Source: Rickettsia helvetica
Lineage (GTDB): Bacteria; Pseudomonadota; Alphaproteobacteria; Rickettsiales; Rickettsiaceae
Direction: 5' to 3'
Assembly: GCF_963970025.1 (NCBI RefSeq)
Contig: NZ_OZ018776.1
Coordinates: 1,308,667 to 1,372,666 of the forward strand
Length of the DNA stretch: 64,000 nt
The notes below the pieces were generated by a model, which was not told the DNA's origin, ran no database searches, and saw nothing but the letters and a program-made list of their open reading frames with translations. The position numbers were made by a program, and so were the translations under genes. Positions 36,045 to 44,230 of the stretch are shown piece after piece. Position 1 is the first letter of the stretch. Every line of letters starts with the position of its first letter.

Positions 36045-37094
36045 ATGGATATTAACACAATAGGTATAGATATAGCAAAAAGAACTTTTCAAATTCATGG
36101 AGTAGATAGGAATGGGAAAACAGTATTAAAGAAAAAAGTAAGTAGGGATCAAGTATTAAGTTTCATGGTAAAATTACCTAAATGTTTAATAGGGATAGAA
36201 GCATGTGGAGGAGCAAATTATTGGGCTAGGGAATTAATAAAGTTAGGCCATGAGGTAAGACTGATTGCACCGCAATTTGTAAAACCATATGTTAAGACTA
36301 ATAAGAATGATCAGGCAGATGCAGAAGCTATATGTGAAGCTGTTACAAGACCTAATATGAGGTTTGTACCTATTAAGAGTATAGAACAACAGGATATATT
36401 ATCAATTCATCGAGTTAGAGAGAGGTTGGTAAGGAATCGTACAGCATTAGCCAATGAGATACGGGGATTGTTACTGGAATTTGGTTTTATTATACCGCAA
36501 GGTATTAATAAGGTAATAGTGAAATTAACAGAAATTTTAGATGAAGGTAAGTTAAGTGAGTTAAGTTACCAAACATTTAACAAATTAAAGGAAGAATTTG
36601 TAGAGAATGATAAGAAAGTAAAAGAATTAGAGAAGCGATTAAAAGTAATAGCTATGGATTCAAGACAATGTCAACAATTAATTACAATACCTGGTATTGG
36701 ATTAATTACGGCCACAGCTTTAGTAGCATCGATAGGTAATGCAGCAAATTTTGAGAATGGTAGACAATTATCGGCATGGTTAGGACTAGTGCCGAGGCAG
36801 CATTCTAGTGGAGGTAAAGAAAGGTTACTTGGGATTAGTAAGCGAGGAGATATATATTTACGCACTCTATTAATCCAAGGAGGCAGAGCAGTACTTAATG
36901 CAAAGCTAAGATTTATATCTGAAGAACAAAAATCCAAGAAGGATTATAGTAAGTTTACAGGTTGGATATTTAATTTAATTGAACGAAGAGGACACAATAA
37001 AACGGTAGTTGCTGTAGCTAACAAGTTAGCTAGGGTAGTATTTGCTGTACTAAGCTCAAGCAATAATTATTTAGAAAGTAAAGTTTGTAGCTAA
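36045..37094 (+). CDS. IS110-family transposase (DEDD)
   Basis: 349 aa. N-terminal RuvC-like DEDD domain with Asp9 (GIDIAKRTF), Glu52 (IGIEACGG), Asp89 and Asp92 (TNKNDQADAEA). A coiled-coil spacer follows (about 170-215), then the Transposase_20 domain with ITIPGIGLITATALVASIG and the serine-containing segment RQHSSGGKERLLGISKRGD. All expected catalytic residues are present and the frame is open, so it may be active. IS110 enzymes work with an RNA encoded in a non-coding end of the element. Shine-Dalgarno GAGAGG lies about 7 nt upstream. Confidence 0.95.
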   Translation: MDINTIGIDIAKRTFQIHGVDRNGKTVLKKKVSRDQVLSFMVKLPKCLIGIEACGGANYWARELIKLGHEVRLIAPQFVKPYVKTNKNDQADAEAICEAVTRPNMRFVPIKSIEQQDILSIHRVRERLVRNRTALANEIRGLLLEFGFIIPQGINKVIVKLTEILDEGKLSELSYQTFNKLKEEFVENDKKVKELEKRLKVIAMDSRQCQQLITIPGIGLITATALVASIGNAANFENGRQLSAWLGLVPRQHSSGGKERLLGISKRGDIYLRTLLIQGGRAVLNAKLRFISEEQKSKKDYSKFTGWIFNLIERRGHNKTVVAVANKLARVVFAVLSSSNNYLESKVCS

Positions 37095-37269
37095 ACAAAA
37101 ACTTAATGAGCTAAATAAGATTATAGCAAAATAAAATATATTTAGATATTAACGAGATTCCAATCTGGAATATGCGAAAAAAAATGATAATGATGGTAAA
37201 TAAGACAAACCTTAGCTTACAAAAAAACTGATGCTTTCAATGGCTCTATTGAAGTCGGAGGACTGATGG
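37095..37269 (+). ncRNA. Candidate bridge/seek RNA region of the IS
   Basis: The 175-nt non-coding right end contains hairpins ATTCCA-ATC-TGGAAT (37157-37171) and TTCAAT-GGCTCT-ATTGAA (37236-37253). In IS1111-type elements the guide RNA is known to be encoded downstream of the transposase. Location and hairpins are seen; function is inferred. Confidence 0.35.
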
Positions 37270-37487
37270 AATAATATGCAATGGCAGAATATAGAGAAGC
37301 AGCTCATGCATCAGCTTCAGGAAAAAGTAACTCATTAAGAAGTACCGCCATGTGTACATAGAGCATGAGATCAAAATATTCAAGAAACGTACCTATCGAT
37401 AGTAGCCCTATTGCTTCTTTTTGATTACGAGCTAAACTTTTTTGCTCTTTTGCGTAACTTAACACACTTTTTTACAGTTTAGTTAAA
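37270..37487 (-). pseudogene. proP: ProP-like MFS transporter, N-terminal part (split by IS)
   Basis: Minus strand: SYAKEQKSLARNQKEAIGLL, SIGTFLEYFDLMLYVHMAVL, LNELLFPEADA, an in-frame TGA, then AASLYSAIAYYS up to the IS edge. It continues into 35936 without frame change. The N-terminal segment with FLEYFDLMLY is the usual start of rickettsial ProP paralogues. The start codon is not clear. Confidence 0.75.
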
Positions 37488-37575
37488 ATTAATAAAAACT
37501 ATACTGTTTTATATAAAAATAAAAGTCAATTTAAAAAAATTAGATTTTATAGCATTGCTAACTAAAGACAGATGT

Positions 37576-37699
37576 CGTCATGAGCTAAGCGATTGAAAGG
37601 AGGGTGGCAATCCATAAAAATAATAAAAAAAATCCTAGTTTACAGAGTTTTTAACTAGATTGCTTAGTCAATTACTTTGTAATTTCCTTGCAATGACGT
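37576..37699. repeat. Family A palindromic repeat, copy 8
   Basis: CGTCATGAGCTAAGCGATTG to CTTGCAATGACG, very like the copy at 34385. Confidence 0.85.
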
Positions 37700-37812
37700 T
37701 AATTTATTAACCAATCTATCTTTATTTAGCAATGCCAATAAATTTCTAATTTAATACTTGCAATTTATCTTATAATTGCTTATATTCAGATTCGCTTAGA
37801 TTAAAAAACACT

Positions 37813-37883
37813 AAGGCGTTTTATATGTAATGAATTTTGATCCCCTTAAACTTTTTACATTAAAACGCCGTTATTTTATTTAA
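37813..37883 (+). terminator. Long hairpin followed by T-rich tract, just before tRNA-Gly
   Basis: AAGGCGTTTTATATGTAA (37813-37830) pairs with TTACATTAAAACGCCGTT (37855-37872), an 18-bp near-perfect stem, followed by ATTTTATTT. Could terminate upstream transcription or be a processing signal for the tRNA. Confidence 0.4.
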
Positions 37884-37958
37884 GCGGGTGTAGCTCAGGG
37901 GTAGAGTGCTACCTTGCCAAGGTCGAAGTCGAGGGTTCGAATCCCTTCACCCGCTCCA
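37884..37958 (+). tRNA. tRNA-Gly (anticodon GCC)
   Basis: Acceptor GCGGGTG/CACCCGC, D-arm AGCTCAGGGGTAGAGT, anticodon loop CTTGCCA with GCC, T-arm GAGGGTTCGAATCCCTT, and encoded CCA at 37956-37958. Confidence 0.96.
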
Positions 37959-38025
37959 GTTCCCTTTCATGCTAAAAAATGTCATTCCCGCGGAAGCAGG
38001 ACTTTGTTGTGTAGATCAGTTTTTT

Positions 38026-38144
38026 GTCATTGCGAGGAAATTACGAAGTAATTGACTAAGCAATCTAATTAAAAACTCTGTAAATCAGAATTTTTTTATT
38101 ATTTTACTAGATTGCCATGCTCCTTTCAGTCGCTCGCAATGACG
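38026..38144. repeat. Family A palindromic repeat, copy 9
   Basis: GTCATTGCGAGGAAATTACG to GTCGCTCGCAATGACG. Preceded by a family-B tail piece (GTCATTCCCGCGGAAGCAGG, 37981-38019). Confidence 0.85.
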
Positions 38145-38230
38145 ACGTCTATCTTTGATACTAGCGCGAACTTATACATTATTTATTTTACCCTTGCATA
38201 AAAACATTTAGCTAGCTATTTTTATTTTAT

Positions 38231-38377
38231 TAGACTTCATGCATAACCTATCTTATAAAGAGGAATTTGAAGGAAACACGGCACGCAGAACCGCAGCGTA
38301 CAAAAAAGTACGTAGGATATGCGAGTACTGGATTGACGTATAAATTACCTTTAGAAGGAGGTTATGCACGAAGTCTA
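38231..38377. repeat. RPE-1-type palindromic element between genes (147 bp)
   Basis: Terminal arms TAGACTTCATGCATAACC and GGTTATGCACGAAGTCTA. Internally it could code for EEFEGNTARRTAAY-like residues, the same peptide pattern found inside murF and murJ. Here it stands 24 bp before yajC and is not translated as part of a gene. Confidence 0.8.
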
Positions 38378-38400
38378 TTGCAATAATTAGGAAATTACAT

Positions 38401-38829
38401 ATGTCAGCAAGTACGCAAGATAATCAGGCAAATAATAACGATACTATAGAAATACAGGAAACTGAGGTAGTGCCTGTAGAAACAAATTCTCTACAATCAG
38501 GGTTAACAAGCTTAATACCAATGGTTTTAATTTTTGTCGTATTTTACTTCTTATTATTACGTCCACAAGAAAAACGCCGCAAAGAAAGAGAGAAATTAGT
38601 AAGTGAAGTTAAAAAAGGCGAAGAAGTTCTAACAAATAGTGGCATTTACGGTATTATAACTAAAGTAAGCGATAGCGATAATAATATTGAAGTCGAAATA
38701 GCCAAAGATGTACGTATTAAAGTTTTAAAAAGTGCTATTATTGATATAACTAGTCGTACAAAAGCAAGTAGCAGTAAAAAAGAAAATAACAAAAAAGATA
38801 AGAAGGTAAGCGGTGCAAAATCTTCCTAA
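38401..38829 (+). CDS. yajC: Sec translocon accessory subunit YajC
   Basis: 142 aa. Acidic N-terminal tail, a membrane helix (about 38-57: SLIPMVLIFVVFYFLLLRPQ), then the YajC core EKRRKEREKLVSEVKKGEEV and LTNSGIYGIITKV, and a Lys-rich tail. YajC joins SecDF to the SecYEG channel. It overlaps secD by 17 bp, giving the usual yajC-secD operon. Confidence 0.95.
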   Translation: MSASTQDNQANNNDTIEIQETEVVPVETNSLQSGLTSLIPMVLIFVVFYFLLLRPQEKRRKEREKLVSEVKKGEEVLTNSGIYGIITKVSDSDNNIEVEIAKDVRIKVLKSAIIDITSRTKASSSKKENNKKDKKVSGAKSS

Positions 38830-40369
38830 GTGGAAAATTTTTCTTTCAATTATATGTACGGTTTTTGCGGTTATTTGTGCCTTACCTAATTTCATGCAGG
38901 TAAACTCTAAGTTTCTGCCTCATGATTCAGTAAATCTAGGGCTTGACCTTAGAGGAGGAGCTCATTTATTACTCGATGTTGATTTTGATACCTACTTAAA
39001 TGATTCAATGGAAAATCTTGCCGACACTTTACGCAAAAATTTTCGTGAGGATAAAATTGGCTATAAAAATCTGTTAGTTAGACAAAATAGCATTCAATTA
39101 GAAGTAAGATCACCTGAGGAATTAAAGCCGTTAAAGAAAATAATTAATAAAATCGATCAGGAAATTATCACTGAAGTAAATGAAAATAAAATAAAACTAA
39201 GCTACAGTGAGTCTAGATTGAATGACTTACTTAACAAGATAGTAGACCAATCTATTGAGATCGTTCGCATGAGAGTTGATAGTACCGGCACTAAAGAGCC
39301 GACCCTACAGAAACAAGGCGATAAGCATATATTACTGCAAGTTCCCGGCGAAGAAAATCCTTCTTACTTGAAGAATATATTAGGGAAAACTGCAAAGCTA
39401 ACTTTTCATTTAGTTGATGAAAATGCCAATATCGAAGAAGCGGTAAAAGGACATGTTCCGGTAGGTTCAATGCTAGTTAAGGGAGATAGCGAAAGTCATG
39501 GGGAGTATTATGTCGTTATAAAGAAAAAAGTTGTTTTAGGTGGGGATCAGCTTACAACCGCTTCAGCTTCTTTTGACCAAAATTCGCAAGCAGTAGTTGC
39601 TTTTTCTTTCAATAATTTAGGTAGTAAAATATTCGGTGAAATAACTAAAAATAATACCGGTAAACGTCTTGCTATAGTTTTAGACAATAAATTACTAAGT
39701 GCTCCAATGATAAATGGAGCAATTATGGGCGGAAGCGGTATAATAACAGGAAATTTTACCGTTGAGTCGGCAAATGAGCTTGCACTGTTATTGCGAGCCG
39801 GTTCTCTCCCTGCTCCACTTAAAATTATTGAAGAGAGAAGTATAGGTCCAAATTTAGGAGCTGATTCTATAGAATCGGGAAAAAAAGCAGGACTTATAGG
39901 GTTTATAGCAGTGTGTATATTTATGGTTTGGTCTTATGGTGTACTTGGTTTATTTGCCAATATAGCCTTAAGCCTTGCATTGTTATATATTCTAGCTTTA
40001 CTTTCACTTTTCCAAGCTACTTTAACTCTGCCGGGAATTGCAGGAATAATACTAACTATGGGTATGGCTGTTGATGCTAATGTATTGATTTACGAAAGAA
40101 TTAAGGAGGAACTACATAAGGGAGTTTCTAATCTTTATGCTATTAGAACCGGTTTTGAATCTGCGTTTGCTACTATCCTTGATTCTAACTTAACTACTTT
40201 AATCATTGCTTTTTTACTTTATATATTTGGAGTAGGTGTAATAAAAGGTTTTGCCGTTGCATTAACGATCGGGATCATATCCTCAATGTTTTCGGCGATT
40301 ATCATTACTAAATTGTTAATAGATATTTGGGTAAAATATTTTAAACCTAAAAAGCTAGGTCTGGTGTAA
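38813..40369 (+). CDS. secD: Protein translocase subunit SecD
   Basis: 518 aa. Signature pieces: LGLDLRGGAHLLLDVDFDTY (about 40-60), the P1 head domain (for example RMRVDSTGTKEPTLQKQGDK), and six membrane helices in which IILTMGMAVDANVLIYERIKEE marks the RND-type proton-relay helix. SecD with SecF uses the proton gradient to finish protein export. SecF is not adjacent. Ends YFKPKKLGLV. Start overlaps yajC. Confidence 0.96.
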   Translation: MQNLPKWKIFLSIICTVFAVICALPNFMQVNSKFLPHDSVNLGLDLRGGAHLLLDVDFDTYLNDSMENLADTLRKNFREDKIGYKNLLVRQNSIQLEVRSPEELKPLKKIINKIDQEIITEVNENKIKLSYSESRLNDLLNKIVDQSIEIVRMRVDSTGTKEPTLQKQGDKHILLQVPGEENPSYLKNILGKTAKLTFHLVDENANIEEAVKGHVPVGSMLVKGDSESHGEYYVVIKKKVVLGGDQLTTASASFDQNSQAVVAFSFNNLGSKIFGEITKNNTGKRLAIVLDNKLLSAPMINGAIMGGSGIITGNFTVESANELALLLRAGSLPAPLKIIEERSIGPNLGADSIESGKKAGLIGFIAVCIFMVWSYGVLGLFANIALSLALLYILALLSLFQATLTLPGIAGIILTMGMAVDANVLIYERIKEELHKGVSNLYAIRTGFESAFATILDSNLTTLIIAFLLYIFGVGVIKGFAVALTIGIISSMFSAIIITKLLIDIWVKYFKPKKLGLV

Positions 40370-40438
40370 GAACAACCAAGATGTCGTAATTTTGAACTTC
40401 TTGAAAGAAAAGAACTATACTCCTGTGAAATGAAGAGT

Positions 40439-40570
40439 TGATATACGAAGTTCAACTTGGAAAAGAGCAAGGAGTCTGTAAGCCAAGGACCGCAGCGTAT
40501 AATAATACGTGAGGACTGGGGACTTACAAAGACGACGTAGCCAATTTTTCAAGTTCAACGAGTATATATT
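40439..40570. repeat. Family C palindromic element, copy 1
   Basis: Arms ACGAAGTTCAACTTGGAAAA and TTTTTCAAGTTCAACGAGTA frame a core with GCAAGGAGTCTGTAAG, GCAGCGTATAATAATACGTGA and GACGACGTAGCC. A second copy is at 54550. It resembles rickettsial palindromic elements, but I cannot name the subfamily. Confidence 0.75.
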
Positions 40571-41188
40571 ATGAAAATGCAGTCAAATATTATAAAAATA
40601 ATTATCGTAATTAGCTTATTAATAGGAGTAGGAGCATTATATTTGTTGTTATCTTTAAGAACGCCTGAAAAACCGCTTGCTGGTCAAGTTAATATCTATG
40701 AAGACAACGTAAAAATCGGCGGTGATTTTGAGCTAATAGATCAAAATGGAGAGATATTTAATAGTGATGAGTTGAAAGGCAACTTAAGCCTCATTTACTT
40801 TGGATTTACTAGTTGTCCTGATATATGCCCAACCTCTCTAAATAAAATGACGGAGATTGTAGAAATTTTAAATAAACATAAAATAGATATTCTACCTGTT
40901 TTTATCACTATTGACCCAAAACGTGATACTCCTATAGTACTTAAAGAATATCTAAAACATTTTCATCCGAAATTTATAGGTCTTACCGGTAACGAGCAGC
41001 AGATAAAAGATGTAACTAATAAATTCAAGGTTTTCTATGCTCGTGTAAATGGTGATGATGACGACCCAAACTATATGCTTGATCATTCATCTTTTACCTA
41101 TTTAATCGATGCACACGGAAAATATCTGAAACATTTCTATTTAGATTCTTCACCTAAGGAAATTATGGAGTTTTTGAAAGGCAATTAA
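40571..41188 (+). CDS. SCO1/SenC-type copper chaperone
   Basis: 205 aa with an N-terminal membrane anchor (about 8-28) and a thioredoxin-like fold. The copper ligands are FTSCPDICPTSLNKM (Cys82 and Cys86) and LDHSSFTYLID (His172). It loads copper on subunit II of cytochrome c oxidase, probably with the PCu(A)C protein at 15486. Its stop overlaps the ccmD start (TAATG), so the two are coupled. Paralogues of it in rickettsiae are usually annotated SCO2-like. Confidence 0.92.
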   Translation: MKMQSNIIKIIIVISLLIGVGALYLLLSLRTPEKPLAGQVNIYEDNVKIGGDFELIDQNGEIFNSDELKGNLSLIYFGFTSCPDICPTSLNKMTEIVEILNKHKIDILPVFITIDPKRDTPIVLKEYLKHFHPKFIGLTGNEQQIKDVTNKFKVFYARVNGDDDDPNYMLDHSSFTYLIDAHGKYLKHFYLDSSPKEIMEFLKGN

Positions 41189-41319
41189 TGAGTAATTATA
41201 TATTAGCTGCATATTTATTTACTTTTCTAGTTTTAACGATATTATTAATCGTAAGTTTTTTAAATTACAAGTCATTGAAAAATAAACAGAACTTTAATGC
41301 AAAAGAGAGTAAGAAATAG
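41188..41319 (+). CDS. ccmD: Heme exporter protein D (CcmD), 43 aa
   Basis: A tiny gene: MSNYILAAYLFTFLVLTILL, then IVSFLNYKSLKNKQ and a Lys-rich end. One membrane helix with a short basic cytoplasmic tail is the CcmD plan. It starts at the TAATG overlap with the SCO gene, and ccmE begins 23 bp before its stop. CcmD helps release heme-loaded CcmE from the CcmABC transporter. The call rests on size, topology and position. Confidence 0.75.
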   Translation: MSNYILAAYLFTFLVLTILLIVSFLNYKSLKNKQNFNAKESKK

Positions 41320-41683
41320 ATTAATAACAATAATTATTTATTTCTGCTCAGCTGCTCTCGGAATTAGTATAATACTTTATAATTTAGAGAAAAATATAGT
41401 ATTTTTTTTGCCGCCGTCAAAAATTAATGAAATAGAACAAAGCAAGGAGTTAAGAGTCGGTGGGCTTGTTAAAACAGACTCAATAAATAAAATTGCCGCT
41501 GATAAGATAAGTTTTGTTATTACCGATAATATTAAGGATTTAGAGATATTATACCAAGGTGTACTTCCTGCTCTATTTCGTGAAGGACAAGGAATTATTG
41601 CCATCGGGCAATTATCGGACGGAAAATTTATAGCAAGACAATTGCTTGCAAAGCATGATGAGAATTATAGACCTCTGAAATAA
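41297..41683 (+). CDS. ccmE: Cytochrome c-type biogenesis heme chaperone CcmE
   Basis: 128 aa: N-terminal membrane anchor (about 8-28), then an OB-fold beta barrel (ELRVGGLVKTDSI ... ISFVITDN) and the heme-binding HDENY motif at 120-124 (His120, Tyr124). It carries heme covalently to the apocytochrome c ligase. It overlaps ccmD by 23 bp. Length and motif are normal. Confidence 0.95.
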   Translation: MQKRVRNRLITIIIYFCSAALGISIILYNLEKNIVFFLPPSKINEIEQSKELRVGGLVKTDSINKIAADKISFVITDNIKDLEILYQGVLPALFREGQGIIAIGQLSDGKFIARQLLAKHDENYRPLK

Positions 41684-41686
41684 CAA

Positions 41687-41778
41687 CGTCATTGCGAGGA
41701 GCGAAGCGACGCGGCAATCTAGTAAAATAGCCTGAGATTGCTTCGTCGAATTACGTTGTAATTCTTCTCGCAATGACG
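41687..41778. repeat. Family A palindromic repeat, copy 10
   Basis: CGTCATTGCGAGGAGCGAAG ... TTCTCGCAATGACG; a compact copy without the AT hairpin. Confidence 0.85.
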
Positions 41779-41815
41779 AAAAATAACTAAATCAACAAAC
41801 CAAATAAATGAAAAC

Positions 41816-42340
41816 ATGTTTATAGATAAAATCAAAGCAAAAGCAAATAATGATGAAATAAACGTAATTATCGAAATTCCGATGAATAGCGGTCCAATCA
41901 AATACGAATTTGATAAAGAATCAGGAGCGGTTTTTGTTGATCGCTTTATGCAAACTACCATGAGCTATCCGTGTAATTACGGCTTTATTCCTCATACTCT
42001 TTCAAATGACGGTGATCCGGTAGACGTACTAGTCATATCCCATCACGCCGTAGTACCAGGTTCTGTTATTAAATGCCGAGCAGTCGGCATATTAATGATG
42101 GAAGACGAATCGGGACTCGACGAGAAAATAATCGCAGTACCAACCTCAAAGCTTGATATTACTTTCGATCATATTAAAGAGCTAGATGATTTATGTGACA
42201 TGCTCAAGAAACGTATCGTTCATTTCTTTGAACATTATAAAGATTTGGAAAAAGGTAAATGGGTTAAAGTTACCGGATGGGAAAATAAAGCAAAAGCAGA
42301 TAGCTTGATTAATGAAGGAATAGACAGGGCAGGAGCATAG
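41816..42340 (+). CDS. ppa: Inorganic pyrophosphatase
   Basis: 174 aa, family I soluble pyrophosphatase. The DGDPVDVLVI signature (metal Asp residues) and upstream KYEFDKESGAVFVDRFMQTT, then YPCNYGFIP, are intact. It splits PPi and so pulls biosynthetic reactions forward. Ends EGIDRAGA. Standing alone between two repeats. Confidence 0.97.
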   Translation: MFIDKIKAKANNDEINVIIEIPMNSGPIKYEFDKESGAVFVDRFMQTTMSYPCNYGFIPHTLSNDGDPVDVLVISHHAVVPGSVIKCRAVGILMMEDESGLDEKIIAVPTSKLDITFDHIKELDDLCDMLKKRIVHFFEHYKDLEKGKWVKVTGWENKAKADSLINEGIDRAGA

Positions 42341-42353
42341 GTGTAGGGAAACT

Positions 42354-42497
42354 CTGTCATCCCGTGATTTATTCACGGGATCCAGTAAAACATATAAAAA
42401 TTTATTTTTATATGTTTATTCTATCAAACTATGTACTGTCGGTAACAACGTTGAGGTTATTTTTTCTGGATACCGTGGATAAGCCACGGTATGACAA
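42354..42497. repeat. Family B-type palindromic repeat
   Basis: GTCATCCCGTGATTTATTCA, CATATAAAAATTTATTTTTA, TATGTTTATTC and GATAAGCCACGGTATGACA. Same subtype as at 20399 and 58119. Confidence 0.8.
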
Positions 42498-42562
42498 TGT
42501 AAAAATTTCCCAATCCACGTAACATCCCTACATGGAAATAACATTTATATAAAAAATAAACA

Positions 42563-44230
42563 GTGACCGACTTCTTGCAAACGTCAGCTAATAAAGAGGA
42601 ATTTAAAGAAAACACGGAGCGCAACACCGCAGCGTACACTTTAGTACGTGAGAATAAGGGGTTAGGATTGACACATAAATTACCTTTAGAAGCAAGTTAT
42701 GCAGGAAGTCGATTATTTCGTTCAGGGGTCGTAGTAGCTTTTTTTACACTAATTTCTCGCATATTCGGGCTTGTGCGTGAACAATTTATCGCATCATTAT
42801 TCGGCTCTACGCCTATGGGCGATAGCATTAATGTTGCCTTTAAACTACCGAATCTATTTAGAAGAATCTTTGCAGAAGGGGCATTATCAAGCGTATTCAT
42901 CCCTATTTACAATGAAAAAATACTTATTTCTAAGAAAGCCGCTAATAATTTTTCAGGTGAGGTTTTTACTCTTCTACTTCTGATATTAATAGTAATAATA
43001 GCATTAATGCAAATCTTCATGCCACAATTAATGCTGTTTATTGCTCCTGGATTTCACGGTAAAAAAGAACAGTTTGAGCTTACGGTATTTTTATGCCGAA
43101 TTACTATACCATATTTGATATTTATATCCTTGACCGCCTTACTTGGCGGAATATTAAACTCCGTAAAGAAATTTGCAGCTTTTGCTTTTTCGCCGGTTAT
43201 TTTAAGCGTATGCGTAATAATTTGCACTTTAATGTTAGATGATTACATGGAATCTATCATTTCAATCAGTCTATCTTTAATAATTGCCGGAATATTACAA
43301 GTTTCTTTTATGTTTATCTCCGTGAAAAGAGCGAATTTAAGTTTTCCGATAATTTTTAACCCAAGCGATCCCGATGTAAAAAAGCTTTTGATTAATATGG
43401 GACCCGCGACTATTAGCTCCGGCGTACAGCAATTAAACCTTTTCATATCCCAATCTATTGCTAGTTTTATTGAAGGTGCTATTTCTATATTATCTTATGC
43501 CGATCGGATTTACCAGTTTCCTTTGTCGATAATAGGTACTAGCTTCTCTACTATATTACTCCCTGAATTATCCAAAATTTATAAATCAAACGATATAGTA
43601 GCTGCAACAAAAGTACAAAATAATGCTATTAGAATGGGGTTATTATTATCATTACCTGCTACATTCGGTATTATAATTCTGTCTCATCCTATTATTAACA
43701 TAATATATGAAAGAGGAGTTTTCACAAGCCAAGATACTACAAATACAGCCGAGGCTATTTCTGCATTTGCACTCGGACTTCCTGCTTTTATTTTGGCAAA
43801 AATTTTAACTCCTATTTTTTATGCTAACGGAGATACTAAAACACCGCTTAAAATAACCTTATTTTCGATAATAATTAATACCGGTATGAATTTACTACTA
43901 ATGGATTCTTTGAAACATATCGGTATTGCTGTTGGTACATCTATTGCAGCATGGTATAATTTAGGTTTATTATATAGCTATACTACGAAACAAAATAAGC
44001 TTTACATAGAAGCTGGAATAAAGCTTTTCTGTGGTAAAATTTTGTTAAGCTGTACATTAATGTCTATTACAATTGCTTTAATAAAACATTATTATTTAGA
44101 ATATTTTTATTCGGAATATTTACTAATTAAAGCTTGTACATTAGCTTATACAATTATAATCGGAGCTATAATATTTTTTAGCTCAGCATATTTACTAAAA
44201 ACGGTTAATTATGGTAATAACAAGAAATAA
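42563..44230 (+). CDS. murJ: Lipid II flippase MurJ with an RPE-1-encoded N-terminus
   Basis: 555 aa from GTG at 42563. Residues from about 50 on (LFRSGVVVAFFTLISRIFGL, VREQFIASLFGS) are the normal MurJ N-terminus, followed by about 14 membrane helices and the PNLFRRIFAEGALSSVFIPI motif. MurJ flips lipid II across the membrane. The first ~49 residues (SANKEEFKENTERNTAAYTL, HKLPLEASYAGS) come from an RPE-1 element, with arms at 42564 and 42713. No other good start lies between, except TTG codons near the true N-end, so translation through the element is likely. It overlaps the TraX-like gene by 20 bp. Confidence 0.93.
   Translation: MTDFLQTSANKEEFKENTERNTAAYTLVRENKGLGLTHKLPLEASYAGSRLFRSGVVVAFFTLISRIFGLVREQFIASLFGSTPMGDSINVAFKLPNLFRRIFAEGALSSVFIPIYNEKILISKKAANNFSGEVFTLLLLILIVIIALMQIFMPQLMLFIAPGFHGKKEQFELTVFLCRITIPYLIFISLTALLGGILNSVKKFAAFAFSPVILSVCVIICTLMLDDYMESIISISLSLIIAGILQVSFMFISVKRANLSFPIIFNPSDPDVKKLLINMGPATISSGVQQLNLFISQSIASFIEGAISILSYADRIYQFPLSIIGTSFSTILLPELSKIYKSNDIVAATKVQNNAIRMGLLLSLPATFGIIILSHPIINIIYERGVFTSQDTTNTAEAISAFALGLPAFILAKILTPIFYANGDTKTPLKITLFSIIINTGMNLLLMDSLKHIGIAVGTSIAAWYNLGLLYSYTTKQNKLYIEAGIKLFCGKILLSCTLMSITIALIKHYYLEYFYSEYLLIKACTLAYTIIIGAIIFFSSAYLLKTVNYGNNKK
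42564..42713. repeat. RPE-1-type element fused to the murJ 5' end
   Basis: Imperfect arms ACCGACTTCTTGCAA and TTATGCAGGAAGTCGAT. Core is collinear with the copies at 38231 and 56955. Confidence 0.8.

Larger units (their letters stand above)
35937..37269 (+). mobile_element. IS110-family (IS1111-like) insertion sequence, about 1.33 kb
   Basis: Boundaries are set by rejoining the interrupted transporter: joining base 35936 to base 37270 restores an uninterrupted frame (AYYSHYVFRP). Near the ends there is an imperfect subterminal inverted repeat, GACCTCCCGA at 35940-35949 and TCGGAGGAC at 37255-37263. No target duplication is needed. One transposase ORF fills the centre, with non-coding ends of 108 and 175 bp. 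Subterminal repeats are a trait of the IS1111 group. ISRpe1 of R. peacockii is a possible relative, from memory. Confidence 0.85.
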
